Assembly (NCBI GenBank): GCA_027923505.1
Contig: BROI01000022.1
Span: 310,001-374,000 of the forward strand
Source of the DNA: Mayamaea pseudoterrestris
Taxonomy: Eukaryota; Bacillariophyta; Bacillariophyceae; Sellaphorales; Sellaphoraceae
Reading direction: 5' to 3'
Length of the DNA stretch: 64,000 bases
Numbering within the stretch: the first letter of the stretch is position 1; every line of letters starts with the position of its first letter. Of the stretch, positions 43,351 through 52,771 are shown one piece after another. The notes beneath the pieces are model-generated. The model saw only the letters and a list, made by a program, of their open reading frames with translations. It had not been told where the DNA came from and did not search any database. The translations under genes and the position numbers were made by a program.

Positions 43351-43884
43351 ATGAAACGCACAATGACATCTTCCATGTTCAAGGTCCTCGTTTTATTATT
43401 GCATGGTTTGCTTGTAGCAATACCCTCCTCCAACTTAAATTGCGGCTTTCGGCGTGTCTTGTGCCGTGCACAGTTGACAATCCGAAATTTGGCGGCCGCG
43501 GAGAAGTCTATATTAGCCAAGGCCGCACTAGCCCACGTTGGATGCGGCTCGGCGTGTTCTATATTTGCGTGCGCACGGCGCAAAGCTCACACATGCATTG
43601 CAACCCTACTGATGCGTTACTCATCTCCTTGGCGACAAGAACGGAGAGATTACAGATCACCCGCACCCATGCACTTTAGTGCCATTGTGTTTGTCCACAA
43701 TGGTTCAAATAACATTGATTGTCGGGTGGAAGGAGGTGGCGTTGGATTGTGCTCGTCGACCAACAATAAACATCACCAAGACAGACGACCAACACACGCT
43801 CTCTCCAAGCAAAAGAGCCACGGTGGATCTTACAACCTTTGTAGGCAAATAGCCCTGATTGTAAAGCTGTGCGTGCATCTTTGA
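43351..43884 (+). CDS. Possible small secreted Cys-containing protein
   Basis: A 177-codon frame opens with MKRTMTSSMFKVLVLLLHGLL, which could be a signal peptide, and has scattered Cys. There is no family match, no splice evidence and no promoter octamer. It may be a chance frame; listed for completeness. Confidence 0.2.
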   Translation: MKRTMTSSMFKVLVLLLHGLLVAIPSSNLNCGFRRVLCRAQLTIRNLAAAEKSILAKAALAHVGCGSACSIFACARRKAHTCIATLLMRYSSPWRQERRDYRSPAPMHFSAIVFVHNGSNNIDCRVEGGGVGLCSSTNNKHHQDRRPTHALSKQKSHGGSYNLCRQIALIVKLCVHL

Positions 43885-44316
43885 TGCAGTTTTGCGCGAA
43901 AGTATGGGTCGTCGGTCGTCTTCCATTGAGCTTGTCGCCATATGCGTTTCACCAAAGGTCAATAAACCCATTTCAGTGCACCATGCCGTCTAATACGCGT
44001 CTAAGATTCTTTGTTTAAGATGCGCTGGCAGATGGTAGCCTCAAAGGATGGCTTTGGAGTCAAGAGAGCAACGACAGTCGACGAGCAGCCTCGAGCGGCC
44101 TCGAGCATCGCTCGACTCTCCAACGGTCAGTTGCAAACGTTTCAACCGCTCCATTCGCTACATAGCTTCCATAATAATGATCATGTGTGTATTGTTAGCA
44201 TATAAGGGACCAGTGCAAGTATTTGGAGGGAATGTGCGAAGATAAAAGGAGAAGCCACGGCGATGGTGCATGGTTCCCCGAGTCGGTCGTACGTCGTAGG
44301 TGTTGCATGCGTTGCC
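43885..44316. other. Intergenic, upstream of LAMTOR5
   Basis: No gene seen. It contains several CTCGAG-rich words (44090-44120) and leads into the octamer-like site at 44317. Confidence 0.35.
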
Positions 44317-44326
44317 GGTGCGACGT
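44317..44326 (-). promoter_or_regulatory. ACGTCGCACC site upstream of LAMTOR5
   Basis: GGTGCGACGT on the plus strand, 79 bp before the LAMTOR5 ATG. Its complement, extended to ACGTCGCACCGG, is also found at 56431, upstream of a divergent pair. Confidence 0.4.
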
Positions 44327-44404
44327 TTATTTCTGCGTCCATTTGCGACTCTCGCCTCATTATTTCCAGCGTCGTGCGTCGTGCGGCAACGGAGTGTTTC
44401 GTAC

Positions 44405-44731
44405 ATGTCAAAGAACGAGTCGTCGTCGATGTCAGAATCGGGAGAAGCCATTGGAATAGTCCTGAATGATGCGGGTGGACTCTGTATCGCCGTCGAGGGC
44501 GATGGATTCGATCCGACAAAAAGCTCTGGCGTTTATACCAATCTTCTTCGCCTCGCTTCGCAGCTGGAGAGTAGTGGAAATTCTTCAAATGCGACTCCCA
44601 TAGTAACGATCGAGATGGACGAGTCTATGATACTTTGCAAGGAGTTTCATGGGCATGGTGTTGCCGCTGCGTTTGCTTTGGCACAACAACAATCGTTGTC
44701 GAAAGAAAGTACTAATTCATCTGCAACGTAA
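44405..44731 (+). CDS. LAMTOR5: LAMTOR5-like Ragulator subunit
   Basis: The product is 108 residues from the Met at 44405; an in-frame Met at 44300 would add an unlikely Arg-rich extension. The pattern G-IVLND-x-GGLCIAVEG, a central helix (LLRLASQLES), PIVTIEMDESMILCKE, and HGVAAAFAL follows LAMTOR5/HBXIP (GVL-x-D-x-x-GL ... IPVVCLE ... I-HDGITVAVHKM) in order and length. LAMTOR5 is a roadblock-fold subunit of the Ragulator complex that anchors Rag GTPases and TORC1 to lysosomes; a vacuolar role here is inferred. Intronless. The decayed ALG7 copy converges on it from the other strand. Confidence 0.65.
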   Translation: MSKNESSSMSESGEAIGIVLNDAGGLCIAVEGDGFDPTKSSGVYTNLLRLASQLESSGNSSNATPIVTIEMDESMILCKEFHGHGVAAAFALAQQQSLSKESTNSSAT

Positions 44732-44784
44732 TAATAACAATGTTGTTGATATAATAGTCAAATTATGATTCAGATATTACATAC

Positions 44785-45650
44785 GCTAGGCAATATCGGC
44801 AAAAGAAACCATAGCCACCTGCAGCGCAAGGAGTACCAAACAAAGATCTTGTTCGGTCATCAGGCCTAGCAACCGGTGGCACAGACAATAACTGTCATAT
44901 TAGGGGCGTCCGTGTCGTCTGCATGTCGTTAAACCAAATGTACGGCTTGCATTTGAATGTGCTTGCGCTCATTTTGCCAGTCGACGGATTAAATGAGGCA
45001 GTCGGTGCCTCGGACATGGGACTGTGAACCAATTGTGGGACGGAATACAGGAAATTGGCTATACGGGGGATAAAGAAGAGCAGCAGCATCTTGGTAAGAT
45101 GTCCCAGAATAGCAACAACTGCAAAAGTCATGCCGTGTGTTGCCAACGAACACCGATGCGGGGTACCAATTGTGCCAAAGTAAACCAGCCGTCACACCAA
45201 CAAATGATAGCATCATTATTGTAGAGAACAAGTGATTTTCAGGCATATGTCCAGTATGTAATTCAATGAGATTGTGCACCAAAATGGCGACTCTATCCAG
45301 CTTCCAACCCATTAAAAATTCCCGCGTAAATGTTGATTGCATGGTGCAAAAGACAGCCAGCATTCCCATGTACATGAAGTAGTCAAGATATCGAAGATCA
45401 ACAAGCGCGCCATCGGCATTGGCATCAATCACTATCATATGTCAACCAAGCACAACCCCAAGTGCTGTAGCGCCCCCATCCTTCCACAGCATTTGGAACT
45501 GTGTAACAAGCGACGTGCTTCCCGTATAGCCGCATGCCGCATAGTAGAGGTAAAGATGCAACAATTGGAAGTTGGACGAAACAACTTGTATTGCGTATTG
45601 CCGTGGCCAGTCCAATACGTCACCAGTGAATCCAAGGAAGTGCATGAAGC
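44785..45650 (-). pseudogene. ALG7: Decayed ALG7/DPAGT1 copy
   Basis: The enzyme is the ER membrane GlcNAc-1-phosphate transferase that starts N-glycan assembly. Collinear pieces are FLGFTGDVLDWP (near 45640), DLRYLDYFMYMGMLAVFCT (near 45390), then in another frame AINIYAG-type and NGLEAG, LLWHNWYPASVFVGNT (near 45190), GMTFAVVAILGHLTKMLLLF and FLYSVPQLVH (near 45110-45030), and a final LLGLMTEQDLCLVLLALQV (near 44860). At least four frame changes and a stop after the LEAG motif break it, and the catalytic FTDDVLD reads FTGDVLD. ALG7 is essential, so a working copy must exist elsewhere. No clear N-terminal third is seen. Confidence 0.7.
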
Positions 45651-46135
45651 AAATTCACCATCTCATAAAACCAGGCAATTCTTTCTACAAAAACAGAAGT
45701 AACATGCCACATTACGTGCCACTTCACGCCTACTTTATCGTAGGATTGACTCGCGAGAATCGCTGTGAGATGTGACAATGGACAGCACCGCCTGGTTGAT
45801 CGTGTCATCACGCCACGCCGTGACATTTTAGGCGTCATATTCCGAGGGCAATATTATTATGTTCGGAGAATGTCTTAGGGTAAAGCTTCTTGACATTCTC
45901 GAAGTATCGATATAATAGCCTTCGTCATTTACGATTAGATTTGGCCCTAACGAATGACTGTATAAAAATTCCAGTCAGCAAGCGCCGCGCTTTCGCGGTC
46001 TCGGAAGCTTGCCAAACCAGAGAGAGACCTTTTGTCCCTTGATCCATTGCTCCTTCTTCCATTACAAGCTTGTGCATATAGCAAGTCACAGCAGGAAAGC
46101 AGCAACTACATAAAACGTAGAATTTAATATCAGTC
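45651..46135. other. Intergenic
   Basis: No gene seen between the ALG7 relic and the next start codon. Confidence 0.35.
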
Positions 46136-47134
46136 ATGCCGTTTCATGGCAACAGCAACAAGCATTCACACCAGGATCCACCTCGCCTTCAACTTCTGCT
46201 TCAGTCGCCGGCAGCTGATATTTCAGTAAATTCTCCGAAGAAGCAATCATCAAGCAAGAGTGTAACCTCTAAGCATGCACAGGAGCAGCAGCAAAAACAA
46301 GCAGATGATTCCAATAACATTGACGGTTTGCAAAAGACTAAAAAGTCAGTTTCGTTTCCATCCAATCACGAACACTTGCACGTTATCGTATGTTTGATAG
46401 AAACACGCGAGGAACTTGATTTGGAAGACTTGTACTTTACCCGGACCGACTACCACTCGAGTCGAACGGCCGCCAAGCTCACGAGCCGCGAAGCCGAACG
46501 ATGCGGCTACAGCAAGAACCTGAATGAAACCTTTGACGCTCAAAAGTCGGCTGAAATACAAGACAAACTCAACCTTTGGTGCGTCCACGGACATTCGCGA
46601 CGCGGCCTTGAAAGGTGGGCCAACTCCAAGCATGGCGAGGAGCGACAAGCCGATCAGTTCCAAGCAACAATGGCAGTACTGCGGGCGCAGGATGATATGC
46701 TTTGCAGTGGCAAGCGGCGTGTTGACTTGGAAAAGCTCCGGCGAGTTAGTCACAAGGCTACTAAAACGAGTAGGCAATTTGCTCGAATGATGGGCAAGGC
46801 TGACTCCTATGCCATGGCGCAGCAGCTGCAGCAAGAGCAACTTGATGAAAGCGGTTGCAGCATTAGCGGTTTGGATGATGAGTCGGTAGCATCGCGGCGA
46901 GCGTCAGCGGAACATGCTACGGATGCATTGAATAAAAATGACGACGTCGTTTCGACGGCAAGTAGTTCAATCGTAGACATTATTAGTATGCCAGGAGGCG
47001 AGCTGAAAGATACAATGCATGGTAATGAAAGGACGATTGGAAGCAGCCAGCATGGTATGTCGCAACGATTTAAGCGTTTTGGGTTTGGACGCGGCAACAA
47101 GAAGGTTGAGGAGCGAGTGTCAAGGGTAGCCTGA
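46136..47134 (+). CDS. RGLE-x-W family protein (diatom lineage type), unknown function
   Basis: The product is 332 residues and intronless. A Gln/Ser/Lys-rich disordered N-terminus leads to VSFPSNHEHLHVIVCLIETREEL, then LYFTRTDYHSS and the motif HGHSRRGLERWANSKHG (about residue 150). A helical basic region follows to about 225. Proteins with a conserved Arg-Gly-Leu-Glu-x-Trp motif are numerous in diatoms and rare elsewhere, and their role is not established to my knowledge. The C-terminus is disordered and basic (GFGRGNKKVEERVSRVA). No catalytic residues are evident. Confidence 0.7.
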   Translation: MPFHGNSNKHSHQDPPRLQLLLQSPAADISVNSPKKQSSSKSVTSKHAQEQQQKQADDSNNIDGLQKTKKSVSFPSNHEHLHVIVCLIETREELDLEDLYFTRTDYHSSRTAAKLTSREAERCGYSKNLNETFDAQKSAEIQDKLNLWCVHGHSRRGLERWANSKHGEERQADQFQATMAVLRAQDDMLCSGKRRVDLEKLRRVSHKATKTSRQFARMMGKADSYAMAQQLQQEQLDESGCSISGLDDESVASRRASAEHATDALNKNDDVVSTASSSIVDIISMPGGELKDTMHGNERTIGSSQHGMSQRFKRFGFGRGNKKVEERVSRVA

Positions 47135-47575
47135 ATTTGTGCGTTTAATCTCATTATAATTAATGCACTATAATTTAACCTACGATCGCAATTCATAGTC
47201 AAAGGATGTGGCGATCCCTCGTGAACACTTTTGCATATACAAGGGGAGAGTACTTGATAAAGCAACATGATACATATGCAGTGCTCAACTTGCTCCGATG
47301 CTTGGCGGACTCTCGTGTGCTATCATCTTAGTTCTCCTGACTTGCAGATACATCTCAAGTTGCAGAGGGTTGTGTGCTGGCTTCGTTGATGTTGTTGGTA
47401 CTATTGCTCGAGCTGCCCCTTATCTTGATACCGTCACCTACGCATGCTTCCATTACAATGTTTTCCCAACATCCGGCGCACGCTTCTTCGTTCTGTAAAC
47501 CTTTGGTTGCCTTGAGACCAACTCCTGCTAACTGCCCACCCAAAGATAACGGAGTGTCACCGACAAGGCAGTCTC
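47135..47575. other. Convergent intergenic region
   Basis: No gene seen between two convergent coding ends. Confidence 0.4.
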
Positions 47576-48585
47576 CTATGCGAGAAAAAGGGAAGCTGTC
47601 GAATTTTCTGTGGTTTCCGTCGATGTACTTGTACCAATCTCATACGTTTGAATAGCTTCGGATGTACCAGTATCATCAGGTGCATCGATGGGTGCGGCAA
47701 AGATGCCTGCATCGTCATGTTCAGTGTCGGGATCTTTCGAATTGGTGAGGCGAACATCAGCTGTGCAACTACCGGTAGACTCTGTCGCATCTTCTGAACC
47801 TTCCGGCGAGATCTCAGAATCGGCAAACTTCAATTTTCGTATCAGTGCTGTCAACCATCGAGACACCTTCTGGACGCTGCTAAATTGTTCCCATCTCTCC
47901 CAGCGGTTGCTATCGCTGCCGCTGCCTACAATCTTGTCAACTTGATCAACTAAATCCTTGGCATCTACACGCAGCTTGAGACTTTGGATGACATCGACAG
48001 TAGAGTTGCGCTCGTTGGGAAAGAAGACGTGTCCTTCCAGCCGATTCATTACCCGCTCAAAGTGTGACCGGGAAAGGTTGACAAGTGCTGTTGACAGCGC
48101 TTCTGCGGGCGAGAAACGCAAGAGGGAACTAAAGTAAGTAAAGAACGTATCGCCATTGCTTGGCAAACAAAAAGGAAAAATGGTAACTACGATCCGCAGC
48201 AGCAGCAAGTTATAGGACGCCTGTCACAAACAAAGCGGCGCCGGATGCAACTGTCACCCAGCAGAAACAGTAAACTTACCTTTTGATTCCTCCACTTGCT
48301 CCGTCGGCGTCTCCATGGTTAATCAATAAAAATGTTTGTGAGATGTCGATTGCACATTCGCGGTAAAATGGGTGCAGCTATTGCCGCGCACTGCAAATGA
48401 ATGTCATCTCTATGACGAAGAAAAATGCTCGCTAAAAGCTGGGTCCCGGATGCGAATGCAAAACTCACCCTGTTCGAGGTTTTCACTGTCATCTCGTCCT
48501 CCTCTATTGGAGTATTATTATATGCTTTGTTTTCTTTATCATCATCCGAAACTGGATGGTTGCTCGTGATCGATTTAGTCATCAT
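47576..48585 (-). CDS. Unknown 265-residue three-exon protein
   Basis: My model is 48585-48469, 48377-48280 and 48158-47576, with introns of 91 bp (GTGAGT...CAATAG) and 121 bp (GTAAGT...GCCAAG). It is the only combination I found that keeps frame through all three. The N-terminus (MMTKSITSNHPVSDDDKENK) is charged and disordered. The middle reads HPFYRECAIDISQTFLLINH and SSLLRFSPAEALSTALVNLS, a likely helical domain, then SVQKVSRWLTALIRKLKF. The last 70 residues are acidic and Thr/Ser-rich. No family recognised. A TGTCGCAT variant of the promoter octamer lies 151 bp upstream. Splice choices, especially the first acceptor, are inference. Confidence 0.5.
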
Positions 48586-48735
48586 TATTGGAGAGTACTG
48601 CAGGCATACTAGGGATACTGTCGAACAGTCTCTTTTGCAGCACGGAGAAGCTGGCCCCTCACTCTTATTTTTGGAGCCATGGCGCGCGCCTCGTAATCGC
48701 GGCGAGCGAGCGAGCCGTATAGTGTGTATTTGAAT

Positions 48736-48743
48736 TGTCGCAT
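48736..48743 (+). promoter_or_regulatory. TGTCGCAT variant octamer
   Basis: One mismatch from the recurrent TGTCGCAC. 151 bp upstream of the 48585 start. Weaker than the exact sites. Confidence 0.25.
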
Positions 48744-48968
48744 CGAAGATGGCAGGCGGTGGACTGTTTGATGCAATGTCATTTGAACGTAAAATGTGAC
48801 TTGACAAGATACATACGGTACAGTTCAAAAGAAGAAGCGATTTTGTGTACACCTTTATGATACAACACCGGTAAGCAAACTGATGATAGACGAGCAACGC
48901 ATTCGCACAGTAGCTACCAGATGTAGTAAACTTTCAAAGCAAGCATAGTTGTTACTTTCACATACTGT

Positions 48969-49760
48969 TCACAGTCCCTCGAAACAAGCGACAACTTCCT
49001 GATACACTTGCTCCACCGGTTTATCAGTGGCCACGCTCTTGAGCTTTCCCATGCGCTTGTACTCCTGAATAATAGGAGCAGTGTCCTTTGTGTGCGACTC
49101 GAACCGTCGAGCAATTACTTGAGGAGTATCGTCCACACGTCCCGATGAGCCTTCCTTAGCTCGTTCCAGCAGTCTTCCGACCAACACTTCTTGAGGACAC
49201 TCAAAGTCCAAACAAAAGACAACATCATGCTTCGATGCCGTCGGCGAGTTGTTCCAGGCCTGCAGATTCTCAAGCGAGCGAGGAAATCCATCAATCAAAA
49301 AATTGGTGTTTCCTGTGCTTTCATAGGCTCGCAGCATTCCAGCTTCAATCAGCTGACATGTAACATGTGATGGAACAAGTTTCCCTGCTGCCATGCATGC
49401 TTGAATCGTTTCTCGGAGTGCACTCGTTGTGCTTGGGTCAGTATTGTTGCGTTCGGCCCGGAGCAAGTCGCCAGCCGAAAGGTGAGACCAACCGCCAAGA
49501 CGCTCCACTAATAGTTGACACTGCGTGCCCTTGCCGGAACCAGGAGCTCCCAAGACAAAGACAACTTTACAATTAGGAGGAAGATTGTTATTCGTCGTTG
49601 TTGTTGGACTACTCTTGGTGGTGCTGCTGGTTGATGACGAGCATTCCGACGACGACCGCTGCTTTCGTAGCGTCACAGCCAAGGCAGTCGCTACAAAGAG
49701 GGCAACGGAAAATGGACAAAGACCAAAGGTAGACGGCGAGTAACGATGAGGAGAAGACAT
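48969..49760 (-). CDS. UMP-CMP kinase-like nucleoside monophosphate kinase
   Basis: The product is 263 residues. It catalyses phosphate transfer from ATP to a nucleoside monophosphate. Visible motifs are the P-loop LGAPGSGKGTQC, the NMP-binding HLSAGDLLRAE, the signature NFLIDGFPRS, and the LID segment GRVDDTPQVIARRFESH. The short LID and G-R-x-D-D are typical of UMP-CMP kinases rather than of long-LID adenylate kinases. The extra 65 residues at the N-terminus hold a hydrophobic span (VALFVATALAVTL) and a Ser/Thr linker, suggesting membrane anchoring or organelle targeting. It shares a divergent 168-bp promoter with the Nudix gene. Confidence 0.85.
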   Translation of the reverse strand: MSSPHRYSPSTFGLCPFSVALFVATALAVTLRKQRSSSECSSSTSSTTKSSPTTTTNNNLPPNCKVVFVLGAPGSGKGTQCQLLVERLGGWSHLSAGDLLRAERNNTDPSTTSALRETIQACMAAGKLVPSHVTCQLIEAGMLRAYESTGNTNFLIDGFPRSLENLQAWNNSPTASKHDVVFCLDFECPQEVLVGRLLERAKEGSSGRVDDTPQVIARRFESHTKDTAPIIQEYKRMGKLKSVATDKPVEQVYQEVVACFEGL

Positions 49761-49850
49761 GATGCAAGCAATCGAGTCGTTATGCTCTCTGCTCTAGATA
49801 TTCGATTGTGGTCCAATCGAATTGTGCGCGCTTCGTCAGCGCGCGACCCG

Positions 49851-49860
49851 TGTCGCACCG
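49851..49860 (+). promoter_or_regulatory. TGTCGCACCG in the kinase/Nudix divergent promoter
   Basis: 91 bp from the kinase start and 69 bp from the Nudix start. The core and the following CCGG also occur at 56431 and 44315. Confidence 0.45.
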
Positions 49861-49928
49861 GTGAAATGGCGCGCCATGTTGTGAGGACCGCAACAAGACG
49901 CAAACGACCAACATTCCGACCTCCGACC

Positions 49929-50699
49929 ATGAACTTAACTGCATGTCGGATTCTGTTCAGCAAGCGACAAAACTATTTTCCATTGATCAAATGTTTCACT
50001 ACGGCTTCTATACCTGATGGGGCATTTGCTAGGCTGCAACGAGGATTTGATCACGCCATTCGAAACACTTCCGACGGAAGCTTTCCCTTGCTCACGCCAA
50101 AGCAAACAGAAATTTATACAAACAAATACGACTGGAACTATTCTACTGAACGGGAAGCATCAGTATTGGTGTTACTGTGTTGTGTGGAAGGCTCCATATC
50201 AATTCTCTTTACGAAGCGTGCCGCTCATTTAAACTTGCATGCATCCGAAATATCCTTTCCAGGTGGGCATTATCAGCCCAACGAGGACGATTCATTGCAG
50301 CATACGGCACTTCGAGAAGCAAGGGAAGAACTATGTGCAAGACCAGATGGACTTGTGGCAACCGAAAATATTACAATCTTTGGTCAGGCCAGTCGAATAC
50401 CGTCCTTGAAAGGCACTCCCGTCACGCCTATTCTCGCATGCTTACCAAACGTGAATCTAATGCATCCACTATCCAGTACATTCCCCGGCGATCCATCCGA
50501 GGTTGAATTGGTCTTTGCAGTGTCAGTTCTCGAGTTGCTGCAGAGTGAAACGTCGGAAGCCTTGCCGGAGAATCGCTTTGGCATGACGCTCGCACCCGTC
50601 TTTCCGTCGGAGCACGGCAAGATTTGGGGGCTGACGGCGCTCATTCTAAGGCCACTTTTGCATCGATGGCTACGTCCAATACTATTTCCGCAGAAATGA
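49929..50699 (+). CDS. Nudix hydrolase, CoA-diphosphatase (NUDT7/8) type
   Basis: The product is 256 residues from the Met at 49929, whose N-terminus (MNLTACRILFSKRQNYF) resembles a mitochondrial presequence. A Met at 49746 would overlap the divergent kinase gene. The Nudix box is GGHYQPNEDDSL...ALREAREEL, with the metal-binding R-E-x-x-E-E intact. Just before it, TKRAAHLNLHASEISFPGG matches the CoA-pyrophosphatase signature (LxxRSxxLxxHxGQVSFPGG). Such enzymes split CoA and acyl-CoA into phosphopantetheines and 3',5'-ADP, in peroxisomes or mitochondria. Intronless. Confidence 0.85.
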   Translation: MNLTACRILFSKRQNYFPLIKCFTTASIPDGAFARLQRGFDHAIRNTSDGSFPLLTPKQTEIYTNKYDWNYSTEREASVLVLLCCVEGSISILFTKRAAHLNLHASEISFPGGHYQPNEDDSLQHTALREAREELCARPDGLVATENITIFGQASRIPSLKGTPVTPILACLPNVNLMHPLSSTFPGDPSEVELVFAVSVLELLQSETSEALPENRFGMTLAPVFPSEHGKIWGLTALILRPLLHRWLRPILFPQK

Positions 50700-50860
50700 A
50701 TATTGCAATTGTGATGCAATGTTGCTGCTCGAGTCACGATACGTATGGACCATCAAGCTATGAAGGTCGTTGATCACGCTGAGTCTTGCGGTTTGACCTC
50801 GACAACTCATAGTCGCCAACAATTGTGAAAGATAGCAGCAACTGTATTAAAATGTCTAAG

Positions 50861-51913
50861 TTAAAGTATAATACATCGATCAATTCCGGAAGAATTTATG
50901 TCCGAGCCACAAACAAGCAAGCCACCGTCGCACATGATACCCGGCCTAGATGGTGCAATATTAGAGTCTTTATCCGTCACAGCATCATCTTCCTTCTTCT
51001 CATCAGCATGATGCGTACTGTTGCTGGGACTGATACTGCTTGATGTTGCATTTGCATTGCTTAGCAGCGCACCGTCACTCACGCCTCGTTGATTCAATCT
51101 TGGTCGGCCAGAACCACCTGCGGTACCCGAGTTGTTGGCTGGTGGACTGAGCGAGCGCATGCGACGAGGCGACCTTGGTAATTGCATATTCGCTCCCATG
51201 GTCACTGCAATTTGCTTTACGCGGCTTCCAGCAGCGGCATCCTGCTGTTGCCTTTGCAAAACTTGCTCTGCCGTTTGATAAAAGACACCAGATACATTTC
51301 TATCAGTTTTTGCCGATGTAGACACATGCAACGCACCATAATCCAAAGCCAACTGCTTGGCGTCCTCCTCCAATCCAGGAATAGCTGCCAGATCCGTTTT
51401 GCAGGCAGCGACGCATACAATATACGACTGAGAGCCCATATTTTGTTGCACTTGTGTCAGCCAATGTTGAAGTCGCTCCAATGAATCTGCTTTTGTAACA
51501 TCATAACATATAATTACAGCAGCCGCTTGCTTGTAGTAAGTGACTGCTAATTTCTGAAATGGCTCCTGCCCTGCCGTATCCCAAAGCAACAGTTTGCAAA
51601 TCATCGTGTCAATGGTGAGCCGCTTGGTGAGGAAAAAGGCTCCAATGGTTGCGGATCGGCCATCGCGGTAAAAACCTTCCACGAAACGAAGAACCAAGGA
51701 GGTTTTGCCAGAATTCGAATCGCCAAGTAAAGCAATCTGAATAAAGGTATATAGTGAGACATTCATTAATGATGAGAGACAACTATGACTGCCTCTGTCG
51801 ATGAATTAGCAACTACCGGTAGTTGTGCGCAACCTTCGCGTTGCAAGCGCCTCATGCGCTCCTCTCAAGAACCATACCTTGAACTCTGCTTGCGGTAGTT
51901 CTACGTGCGGCAT
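50861..51913 (-). CDS. Rab-family small GTPase with long C-terminal extension
   Basis: Two exons, 51913-51878 (MPHVELPQAEFK) and 51736-50861, separated by a 141-bp intron (GTATGG...TTATTCAG); 303 residues. G boxes: GDSNSGKTS, ATIGAFF (switch I), WDTAGQEPF (switch II), CKTDL (normally N/TKxD, so the first residue is Cys) and SAK. Overall nearest to the Rab5/21/22 group, which acts in endocytosis, though the assignment is loose. Residues 185-290 are a Ser/Asn-rich, probably disordered insert. The last four residues, CIIL, form a CaaX box with Leu, as used by geranylgeranyltransferase I. It shares a divergent upstream region of 315 bp with MBF1. Confidence 0.85.
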
Positions 51914-52228
51914 TGCTTTGTAAACAGGTAAGTTGTAAGGTACTGTGCCGATGATGCGTCTTGACCTCTTGGATGCTTGGATGCCGTCGTGGATTCGGCG
52001 AGACGCGTTTCCGTTCACTCACCGATTGTGTGCCGAGCGAGCACGCCGGCCTACTTACGTCCGTCGTCTGTACAACATCCGAGAGTGTCGTAGCGTGACA
52101 AACCTCGACCGCGCCACATGGAAGGCGAACGAAGCTAGCCGAACAAGTCCATCTGCGAGACTGCGAGAGTGACCTTCACAATCACAAGCAGACCCTCAGA
52201 CCCTCATACAATACATTAATCGAATTCA
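51914..52228. other. Divergent promoter region, Rab / MBF1
   Basis: No gene seen. This region presumably drives both flanking genes. No GTCGCAC octamer here. Confidence 0.4.
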
Positions 52229-52771
52229 ATGCCAGTGATTCCTGTTCAAAGCGGCCAAGACTGGGCTCCCGTTAATGCCGGCAACAGCGGCGCTTCCCAT
52301 GCTATCAAAGTGCCAGTCGGCGGCCAGCAGCTCCGCATCGCCAAGGCGGCTGGCTTGGTGAGCACGGAGAAGCGGATCGGAGCTGGCGGAAACAAGAGTG
52401 CTCATTCTGGCGCTGGTATGAGTGCACGTAAAATTGAGGAAGCCACCGAGGTTGGAACATTGGCGCGTGTCGACAAGGACTTGGCCAAGGCAATCATGCA
52501 GGCTCGAACAGCGAAGAAAATGACTCAAAAGGATTTAGCTACGGCTATCAATGAAAAGCCTCAAGTTGTTGGAGAATATGAATCCGGCAAGGCCATTCCA
52601 AATCCAGCCATTATCAGTAAATTGGAGCGAAAGTTGGGAGTAAAATTGCCAAGACCTGGAAAGACAAAGGTGCCAGCGTCGAGTGGTGGTGCTGGTGGAG
52701 CAAATGCTCCAACTGCAGCGGCCAGCAAGGCGGCGGCTGTAACACGAGGTGGACCTCCCAAGCGGCGGTAA
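52229..52771 (+). CDS. MBF1: Multiprotein bridging factor 1
   Basis: The product is 180 residues and intronless, close to the eukaryotic norm of about 150 plus a Gly/Ala-rich tail. The N-terminal MBF1 domain opens with IPVQSGQDWAPVNAG. The Cro/C1-type helix-turn-helix (about residues 85-140) reads IMQARTAKKMTQKDLATAIN then VVGEYESGKAIPNPAIISKLERKLGVKL, which matches the family almost throughout. MBF1 bridges TBP and sequence-specific activators and also clears collided ribosomes by preventing frameshifts. The C-terminus ends in GGPPKRR. Confidence 0.95.
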   Translation: MPVIPVQSGQDWAPVNAGNSGASHAIKVPVGGQQLRIAKAAGLVSTEKRIGAGGNKSAHSGAGMSARKIEEATEVGTLARVDKDLAKAIMQARTAKKMTQKDLATAINEKPQVVGEYESGKAIPNPAIISKLERKLGVKLPRPGKTKVPASSGGAGGANAPTAAASKAAAVTRGGPPKRR

